A stretch of DNA of 20,189 nt from positions 1-20,189 of the forward strand of contig QANT01002961.1 of NCBI GenBank assembly GCA_003254885.1, written 5' to 3'. Below are positions 12,596 through 20,189 of this stretch, piece by piece (within the stretch, counting starts at the first letter, position 1; every line of letters begins with the position of its first letter). The DNA comes from Purshia tridentata. Its lineage: Eukaryota; Streptophyta; Magnoliopsida; Rosales; Rosaceae. The notes beneath the pieces are model-generated. The model had not been told where the DNA came from, did not search any database, and worked only from the letters and a program-made list of their open reading frames with translations. Position numbers and translations under genes: made by a program.

Positions 12596-13416
12596 TTCTT
12601 TAATTTGCAATCGAAAATGACAAACAGTAGTAAGTCCAAACTCAATCAGCTTAAATCTTTAAGTTCCAACTAAAAAAAAAAAGATTGGCCTTCTATTTAA
12701 TTTTTATTTGGGGTACTGTTCATGCGCACACTTAAAAAATTTTCAAACAACATTTGCAAGAAAATACAAAGTGCATCTGTAAGCAATTTTTTTAAAATAA
12801 TTCTTCAAACAACATTTGCAAGCAACCACTGCAAATATTTATTATTAATTAAGAATATATGGGTTTTGAATTAAGAATCTTATTCTTTAATTTGCAATCG
12901 AAAATGACAAACAGTAGCAAGTCCAAACTGAATCAGCTTAAATCTTTAAGTTCCAACTCAAAAAAAAAAAAAGATTGGCCTTCTATTTAATTTTTATTTG
13001 CGGTACTGTTCATGCGCACACTTAAAAAATTTTCAAACAACATTTGCAAGAAAATACAAAGTGCATCTGTAAGCAATTTTTAAAAAATAATTCTTCAAAC
13101 AACATTTGCAAGCAACCACTGCAAGCAAATACGAGTTGCAGCTGCAAGTAAAATGCGAGGCGCCTCTGCAAGAAAATGTAAGTAGAAGGAAGAGTCGAGC
13201 TCAGGGAGGTGGGTCTTGCCGCCACCCTTCAAGGATGGCAAACCTACAAGGAGAGAGATGAGATCAGAGAGGGAGAAAACTCAGAAAAGACTGGGGAAAG
13301 AGAGATAAATTGAGAAAGAGAAACGGATGAGAGAGAATTGAGGGAGAGATAGGTGTTGAAATGTGATTTGTGGTTAATTTTTTATTTGGATATATGGGTT
13401 TTGAATTAAGAATCTT
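12596..13416. repeat. Unequal tandem duplication: 287-bp short copy and 534-bp long copy
   Basis: Unit 1 (12596-12882) and unit 2 (12883-13416) share TTCTTTAATTTGCAATCG, then about 230 bp of near identity up to CCACTGCAA (12834 and 13124). They also share the ending ATATATGGGTTTTGAATTAA, then GAATCTT (12855-12881 and 13390-13416). Unit 2 contains about 260 bp between these blocks (13125-13387) that unit 1 lacks. That part holds a ~23-bp minisatellite and a GA-rich segment. No protein is recognisable. Confidence 0.9.
13107..13185. repeat. Degenerate ~23-bp TGCAAG minisatellite
   Basis: Units begin TGCAAG at 13107 (partial), 13120 (23 bp), 13143 (24 bp) and 13167. A related unit, TGCAAGAAAATACAAAGTGC, lies at 13045 and at the matching place in the upstream duplicate. 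Consensus is roughly TGCAAGNAAATRCGAGNYGC. Confidence 0.75.
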
Positions 13417-14582
13417 CTAAAAAATGGGTTTATGAGTAATTTATTATTAATTAATTTGGGTAAAATATTTATCACCACAGCACAGGATCAAACGAATAAC
13501 AGATTCAAATATGATCGCCCTTGAAAAATTTCATTTATTGTACAAACTTTGAGCTTTTATAGAACTTCAGTCCCCATTATATATGTTTCTTATGTTTTTT
13601 TCTTCTTTCATATAGATTAAATTTCTACTCAGATATCCCCATAACATGTGGGGACATGCATGTTTTGCCACAAACATATTAATTAGAAGAAGAAGGAGAA
13701 AGACAAAGAGAAAGAAGGAAAGAAAAGTTTATTTGCACCACATACACATACCAGTTACCTATTATAATGGACCTTTATACTAAGATCCAGATCCAACTTG
13801 AAAATTCATTTCATGTTAATTTATTCATGTTTTGTATTTAAAAAATAATTCACGAATCCTGTTCACATTAATTAAATACCAAGTTGAGTAAATTTGATTA
13901 AACCTGTCTTCATGCAGAGTGGATATTTACTAGGATATGTACTGCCAATTAATTAACTAATAATTACCAAGATTCCCCCCAAAAATAAAAATCACTCCAA
14001 TGCAATCAAAGTTTTGTACAAGACCAAAATTACTATTTTATAAATTATAATTGAGCGTGAGATAGATGAGCATTGAGCAGCACCAAGTGGGTGCATATGT
14101 ATATCATATGGTCCCAGTGTGACAAAAAGGATGGGAACCTTATGTAAATGTCGAGGGTCCCACAGAAACACGTACACCAACCCATATCAATCAACATAAA
14201 ACTCCAAATGAATCTCTTTCAATTTTTATTTAGGAAACGTCCATTCCAAGCTGACGACTCCCACAGATTCCCAACTTTTACTCATTCATTTATTCATCAT
14301 CAATTATGGAAAAATTACATTTCTGAACTTATAGTTTGGATCAGATTCACAAATTAAGTTGCCTATATGATTTCAATTGTGACTATAGTTCTCTAATTTA
14401 TAACCGCTACAATTCAATGACACGTTTTTAATTTTGTTAATTTGGTCGACATAAATAGCATCGAATAAAATATGTATGTAAGAGTGTTTTAGATCATAAT
14501 AACATGACCAAATGTTACAAATATGATCCTCACTATTTGTCTCATAGTTTAGTCTTACTGTTGTAGTTTTAGATATTGGGGC
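13417..14582. other. Intergenic DNA, no gene seen
   Basis: AT-rich with a purine-rich stretch near 13685-13725 (GAAGAAGAAGGAGAAAGAC). Open frames are short and unrecognised. ATTTATTATTAATTAA at 13439-13454 repeats the junction sequence at 12837-12852 in the short duplicate unit. Confidence 0.5.
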
Positions 14583-14948
14583 TATTTATTATTTTTGTCC
14601 CTTGAAATATACTTTTTTTTTCAATTTGTCCCTAAAAGTTAAATCCTCTCACTTTAGCCCCCGAACTCAACTTCATTCATTTGTCTAATTTTTATCTCAA
14701 CTTTGGCCCGACTTTTGACTCATCAAACCTCCACTAAAATCAACAATCTTATTCTCATTTTGAAGCTATAAATCTCTTCTTTACAACCATATAAAAATCA
14801 TTCAAAACGAAGTTCTAGAACTCTATATAATAGATAGAGTTGATGGTGTAGATAAGAGTGTGAAGTTCGGAGGACAAAGTGAGAAGATTTAAGTTTCAGG
14901 GGCAAAATGAAACAAAAAGTATGCTTCAGGGGGCAAATATAATACATA
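14583..14948. mobile_element. MITE-like element with ~95-bp inverted repeats, 366 bp
   Basis: The left arm (14583 to about 14685) reads TTTTTGTCCCTTGAAATATA, then CAATTTGTCCCTAAAAGTT, AAATCCTCTCACTTT and CCCCCGAACT. The right arm (about 14860-14948) carries the reverse complement with few changes: GTTCGGAGGACAAAGTGAGA, then TTTCAGGGGCAAAATGA and GCTTCAGGGGGCAAATAT. The TTTGYCCCYTGA ends are characteristic of a widespread plant non-autonomous element type. There is no ORF, and no clean target duplication is visible. Confidence 0.85.
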
Positions 14949-16399
14949 TTGTGGCATTTAACCTAAAAATGAAGCTAAACTAACAAAAAAGACTAAGATA
15001 TATACTCCCATTTTGGGTGCATCGATCATGTACCTTCTTCCGTCGAACATATTGACATGCAGGATTGCAATTGTTACACAATGTAAAATTATAAGAACTT
15101 TAATGGAACTTGACAAAAAATAATTCGACTTGAATCTTTGGTTTTTGTTTTTTTCCTTGAAATTTCACTTAAATATATTTATGCTAAATTGACAAAAAAA
15201 ATATATCACTTTTTTTTTTAAAAAAAAAAGATAATTATTATTATTATGTAGGAGAGGGAGACTTTGTAAAACACCAAGATGACCGCCACTCAAAGTATGT
15301 TTGGTTTTGCTTTGTTTTCTAGGAAAATCACAAGCACCTGTCATTGGATTTTGCAAGTACCAAAAATTCGAATAGGTTAATAAGGACTGGGACCTTTGGG
15401 CACAACAAGTGAAAGAAAAGTTGCCAACCAATAGAGGACTTTTTCCTTTTTGTTTTGGCCTACTATCTATATAAGCTTGAGTTAATTTCTAACCACAGTT
15501 TCCAAACTCAATATGAATATATGTGAATGAATGTGCAAAAACGAAGCCTAGCCAGAAAGTGATCTGAAAATTAATGTACGTAGAGGACCATTGGCAATTT
15601 CATTTTCGTGAGTGTCATTTTCTGGGGTTGAAGAAAAAAGTGTTGCGCTTAACATGATGAAGGTAATAATTGATGTGGGCCTTTAGAACTGTGATGTGGT
15701 CACAAATTAAGGAATTAATGAATTAGTGGATAGGAAATTCATTAATAAGAAAAACCTATGAATGAAGCAATATTCCCCATAAAAAATTTCAAGCAAATTA
15801 ATAAAACTCAAACTTCAATTCCTTGTGAAGTACTGTTAGCTTGATTAATGGTTATTCTTTTTCAGACTAATTTAACCTTTTAGGATTGGATGGTTGTCTA
15901 TTTCTATATTAGTAGTTGTACGAAGTTTTAGATTCAAAATTTAATCATATATCAATGCCCATTTTTTAATCTGCATGTATTTGACTCTCTATTTTTACGT
16001 GTAAAATGAGACTGTATTATACACCCACAGGATGCACCTATGGTATTGAAAATACCTAGATTTTATTGAAACCCTATGGTCATAGCTTTATAAAATCAAG
16101 TTAATAATTGCTATATATTATTGTCTGTTCACTTAACTTATATAGCTAATCCGATGTTTATGGTATGACTTTTCTCAATTTGTGTGCTTCATTCCTCACA
16201 GGTCCGAAGCTTATTGGCATTTTATATATATTTAGGCAGACACATCCACTCTTAAAACACAATATAAATAAGGAAAAATGTAATCCAAACAAGAGCTGAG
16301 ATATAGCTTTGGCCCAGTATAAAAGAAATGCATATAATATATATGCACCCACGGACCTTAAATAACTTTACAAAATGATACATATGATGAACATACATA
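14949..16399. other. Intergenic DNA between MITE and FLZ gene, no gene seen
   Basis: No open frame has coding character. A T10/A10 hairpin-like tract lies near 15209-15230 beside an ATT triplet run (about 15233-15247). Confidence 0.55.
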
Positions 16400-16570
16400 T
16401 AATGATCGTACATTTATGTAATTAAATAGCGTCCTCTCTCACTGGGAGCAAAAGCAGCAGCAGCTAGTACTACTGCAAACATGTACGTGCATGTCCAACT
16501 CGATCATCATCGATATATGGATGATGGATCGATCTCCAGCTCTTTTGGCTTTGTTTGAGTGTTTGTTAAA
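16400..16570 (-). other. Putative FLZ 3' untranslated region with hairpin
   Basis: This is sequence downstream of the FLZ stop in the gene's direction. It contains an inverted repeat: GATCATCATC at 16502-16511 and GATGATGGATC at 16520-16530, with an 8-base loop. A near-palindrome, ACATGTACGTGCATGT, lies near 16480. No canonical polyadenylation signal could be fixed, so the 3' end is a guess. Confidence 0.35.
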
Positions 16571-17679
16571 TTAGCCGGCGGCCACGGTCTGGCCCTTACC
16601 GGCCGAAGCCTTGGAGGTTGTGGTGGTGGTGGTGGTGGTTCGCGGTCCTGCATGGCGATGCTCATCTTTGTTTGAGGCCACGCCGCCCTTGAACTTCTCT
16701 CTTCTCTCGTCTTGCTTCATCTGCTGCTCTCTGCATTCTAGACTACAAAAAGCTATTTCTCCCCTGTAAAATTTTCAATTTTAACGTAATTAATTAACAT
16801 TAAAAAAAGCAAGAATAAATTATTAACAAAATAATAAGTTAATAACTAATAATGTTATAGATATTCTTAAATCCACCTGTGTCAGTTGAAAGAGCTCGAT
16901 CATGGGTTTAAAATTCATAACGACAATAATTGATTAATAATAAATTTTTGTGTTAGAAAAATCTTATGGACTTATAATTAAGAACTTAAATGTCCACTTA
17001 AGTGAACACTTTTGAAGGCGGCTTGTTGTTAGAAAAATACTCACATCATATGATCAATATATAAAAAATAAAAAATTGAACTCATAAATACTAATTATTT
17101 GGTTAATTATTTTGGATTTTGCTATGAGCTGCATGCCTAGCTACATATGCGTCCAAATCAGACAGTATCCCTTTAAAACCGAAGATAAAATTGAAAGGAA
17201 GACAAAGAATAAACGAAGAAATTAAGAAAATTAAGCAAATTACCAAACTGGTAAAAGCAAAGGAGAGAAAATAATTAAGAAAATTAAGCATTAATAATTA
17301 AAAGAAAGAAAAGAAAAGAGTTAATTGAATACCTGTACATGTATATGTCACGGCCTGAAGCCAAACGGCGCTTGCAGAGGCCGCACGTGCGAAGAAAGTG
17401 AGCGGTCTCAACGACATCATTTCTTTGGTTGTTTCTGGGTGACAACATCGCCAAGAAACGGTGCTCTTCATGGTACCCAAGGTTGCTGCTGTTGTTGTTG
17501 TTCTTCATCTGAAGATCAACAATATTATTGAGAGGCCCTTGTGGGCCCACCTCCACCGTTGCATGCACATGGTGATGATCGGTCGGTTGTTGGGCTTCCA
17601 CGTCGCTGAGATCCACGGTGATCCCCGTCATGCTGGTTGTTCTCCTAATCGGAGGGCGTGGACGCTTTCCTAACAACAT
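16571..17679 (-). CDS. FCS-like zinc finger (FLZ / DUF581) protein, complete, 2 exons
   Basis: FLZ proteins are plant-specific and small; family members bind the SnRK1 energy-sensing kinase and act as adaptors in sugar and stress signalling. Exon 1 is complement(17333-17679) and exon 2 is complement(16571-16763), separated by a 569-bp GT-AG intron. Together they encode 179 aa plus TAA. The N-terminus [19 protein letters not shown] is typical of one FLZ subgroup. A His-rich patch (DHHHVH, about 34-39) and an Asn/Ser run (60-65) follow. The zinc finger runs from about residue 95 to 140: HFLRTCGLC, then [11 protein letters not shown], giving C99-x2-C102-x19-C122-x3-C126. The intron splits the finger at Arg116. 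The tail carries eight threonines in a row and ends near GQTVAAG. An in-frame TGA 14 codons upstream (17719-17721) and A at -3 support the start. Family assignment is secure; the exact paralogue is not. Confidence 0.95.
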
Positions 17680-17802
17680 GATTGATTGACCGTTCGATCT
17701 ATTGATGTCTCTTTCTTCTCAGAATATAAGTCCTACTGAGCTTCAGCGCTTTCACGGAGTGTTCGTTCAGACACACATGAAGACACTCAGAGTCTCAGAC
17801 AT

Positions 17803-17829
<27 letters not shown>
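17803..17829. repeat. (AG)n microsatellite
   Basis: An uninterrupted AG dinucleotide run of about 13 units lies in the FLZ leader region. Confidence 0.97.
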
Positions 17830-17837
<8 letters not shown>

Positions 17838-17955
17838 TGCAAGAATGGAAGGTGGGGAAGGAAGATAAATGAGATTGGGGGAGGCCTCAGATCGAATCTT
17901 GGCCGTTCATTTCCAGCACCAAGTACAACAAAACTCCACGTTAGCAATACTTAAT

Positions 17956-17956
<1 letters not shown>

Positions 17957-17998
<42 letters not shown>
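17957..17998. repeat. (CT)21 microsatellite
   Basis: An uninterrupted CT run of 21 units lies about 280 bp upstream of the FLZ start codon. It is likely to be length-polymorphic. Confidence 0.97.
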
Positions 17999-18000
<2 letters not shown>

Positions 18001-18001
<1 letters not shown>

Positions 18002-20189
18002 GTTTTTGCTTCTAATATGTTATAACTTTATTTTTGCTTTTGCTTTCTGTATTTCTTAATCTGGGTTTTATTTTTAATTAGTATTAATTGATTCTCTTGG
18101 GGGGTATCTTACCTGTCAAGTCAGGGTCTCCCTGTTCCTTGTAATCCAGATTAAATTAGTTTCTTAGATAGATAGCATGAAAGTATGAAACCCACTATAC
18201 AAGTTTCTTAATTTGCTCCATTGATATTCAACTAGTATTCATTCAGGTGGTGTGTATATTATACAATATTACAGGTGTGGTTTAATTTAACCATGTAAAC
18301 AATACAGACCCAACGTGTACATGTCTTCTTCAATTTAATTTAATCACAACTAGATGGAGTACTTGGAATAACGTACATCCTTCCCAATTTTTAAATTTTT
18401 GTGTTGATATTATCCTCATGATTTATGACCAAAAGTACATTAATTGTTTCAGAATTAATACCATTTCGCTTAATTTTCAATCCAGTTTCAAGTTGAGCAA
18501 CGACATGATATTATTGAGTACCAATAGAAATTATAATTTTGGAGTTTACATTACTTGTTGTTTTCTTTTTTAGAATTTGGTGTCTTAATTAATTGATTTT
18601 ATTGGTGTAATAATATTCCAAAAATAACATATAATTAACCACAGGTCATACATAATTATTATTTTGACGTAATTATCCATTGTTACTAATCACTAACAAT
18701 ATTTCAAACATTAGTGTACGTAGAGCCTTCAAACGCTTGCATAGAGCATTCAAACACTTGCAAAGAGCGTTCAAACACTTATAAAAAGAGTTAAATATAT
18801 ATGCTCGACCGAAAATTTATATGGTTACTAATTAATATAAGATTTGGTTGTCCAATTTTTGAGGAGGTAAACTAATTTGTCCTAATCTCTCTTATTCAAA
18901 ATTATTTATGAGTATCCTGTAAGTTTATAGAATTTAAACTTTGGGGCTTTTACATTTACAAAACGTTTTCACAATTATAAAATAGTCGATCAATCTAAAT
19001 ATTCCTTTAAATTTAGGTAAAAGTTTGAAACGTCCATCTAAGTAAATTTACATATGCATAGATACAAATTGATCGGCAACTATAATTGTGGAATGATATA
19101 ACATATGGGTATAGCATAAGAGTTAGAATTAGACTAGATCCCAAGTTTGTTTCTTCTAAATATTATAACCACACAAAAAAACAATAGTGAAAAGTTTATT
19201 TTGTTTTCTATTTAATTTACATCTTATTGACTAAAACTTATTTAAGTGTGTTAGGTATGATCTTTTAAGTTTTTAAATATTTACAAATTTATATTGTACA
19301 ATTAGTATTTGTTTAAGACAATAAAAAAAATATTGTTACATATAGTAATAGTTTTTTTAGTAAGTAAAGTGCAGATCCTTACAAATTTGCTGTTAAAGGC
19401 TTAAAACTAAAACCTCTGTGATTGTGTCCAACATTATAAGCATATTAAAGATTGTAAAGAGCCTATAATTAAAACCCCTAATCTGTTTCTTCTGTGTTCG
19501 AAATTTTTATTTTTTGTAGGTCTACTTCACTTTAGTGGAGTTGATGACATTCTAATTTTAGAAGGATCGATAATTTACAAAAAAAGAATAAAAAAGAAAA
19601 CATCCTTTTAGAAATTAAGATACGTTGTGTATGAATAGTGTGAATAATATTTTGATTACATTATTGGAAGATAGAGTGCGTAGGAACACTAATTCAGCCA
19701 GACATCATCAAGAGCGAGCTGAACCTAGACAAAGTGTAAACTGGTGAGTGCACAACGTACATCAATGGGCCAACCATTTCAATATTTCTTTCTTTTTCAT
19801 CGTCCTCTTTGCATTTATTTTAGATATTAATGCATAGAGGGGCTTTCAAATAAAGAATATTTCATTTTAATAATAATAAGGTATCACCTACAGGCAAAAA
19901 AAATAATAAGGTATCACTTGTGAAATTCATTAATTTATATTATAATTTGATAATGGAAGCCATCTATTGTCTAAGTCTATATCCAAATAACATCCTAATC
20001 AAAAAAAAAAAAGATAAATCATCATAAACTATTAAGACATATAGTTGTGATCAAATAAATAGAAAAATATAATGATTCGTTAAATACTTAAAATTATAAC
20101 CACTTAATCAAATGATGACTTTAATCATCGAACTACAAATGCAGAGGTCCCACAAATGATACATTATTATGACTAAATGAGGTATACCT
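18001..20189. other. AT-rich region upstream of FLZ, no gene seen
   Basis: No recognisable coding exon occurs on either strand. Apart from the 21-bp minisatellite (18722-18784) there is a 16-bp direct repeat, AATAATAAGGTATCAC, at 19872-19887 and 19902-19917. Distal FLZ control elements could lie here but cannot be shown. Confidence 0.5.
18722..18784. repeat. 21-bp minisatellite, three tandem copies
   Basis: Units start at 18722, 18743 and 18764, each AGAGCNTTCAAACRCTTRYA plus one base. They differ at a few positions, and a partial AAAGAGTT follows. Although 21 bp is a multiple of three, no open frame extends beyond the repeat. Confidence 0.95.

Larger units (their letters stand above)
17680..18000 (-). 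promoter_or_regulatory. FLZ leader and proximal promoter with GA/CT tracts
   Basis: Immediately upstream of the FLZ start the sequence is rich in GA and CT dinucleotides. On the gene's strand the first tract (17803-17829) reads TC-rich, as in plant pyrimidine-rich leaders. The second tract (17957-17998) reads GA-rich, the kind of site bound by BBR/BPC GAGA factors in other plants. I see no clear TATA box close to the start, so initiation may be TATA-less. Confidence 0.45.

Noticed and set aside
14309..14575. Possible additional inverted-repeat element (AAAATTACATTT... and ...TTGTAGTTTT)
   Set aside because: The proposed arms match only loosely and the alignment needs many gaps, so I could not support it.
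15209..15230. T10/A10 tract as a transcription terminator
   Set aside because: No gene ends here, and bacterial-style terminators are not relevant in plant nuclear DNA.

Overview
This is nuclear plant DNA. It is AT-rich, with GT-AG introns, short inverted-repeat transposons, long dinucleotide microsatellites and two recognisable plant protein-coding genes. The coding sequence and repeat style fit a woody rosid eudicot, possibly Rosaceae, but no marker here fixes the species. I found no prokaryotic, viral or organellar genes, no tRNA or rRNA genes, and no CRISPR array.

Gene 1 (2780-5512, + strand) is a complete eight-exon gene for L-myo-inositol-1-phosphate synthase (MIPS). The exons join to 1533 nt, giving 510 residues plus stop, which is the usual plant length. 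A TATA box lies about 165 bp upstream of the ATG, behind an unusually GC-rich promoter block (2236-2440). Intron 2 carries a tandem duplication that copied the last bases of exon 2 and its donor site. The copied donor has changed from GT to AT.

Gene 2 (16571-17679, - strand) is a complete two-exon gene for a 179-residue FCS-like zinc finger (FLZ, DUF581) protein. The zinc-finger cysteines are divided between the two exons. Its upstream region holds a GA tract and, about 130 bp away, an opposite-polarity CT tract.

The roughly 11 kb between the genes and both flanks hold no convincing gene. They are made of small transposon relics and local duplications. Four are MITE-like inverted-repeat elements (6757-6972, 7931-8505, 9709-9944, 14583-14948). 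One is a CACTA-like miniature element with internal motif repeats (305-558). One is a probable TRIM-type miniature retrotransposon on the - strand (about 11085-11380). There are three local tandem duplications: 9278-9491, 12596-13416, and the one inside MIPS intron 2. Short minisatellites occur at about 101-155, 13107-13185 and 18722-18784.

The two genes are unrelated in pathway: inositol synthesis for one, SnRK1-linked signalling scaffolds (by family) for the other. Nothing in the sequence suggests co-regulation. I did not find a new biological system. The best leads are the disabled duplicate splice donor in MIPS, the TRIM relic, and the rearranged 12.6-13.4 kb duplication.
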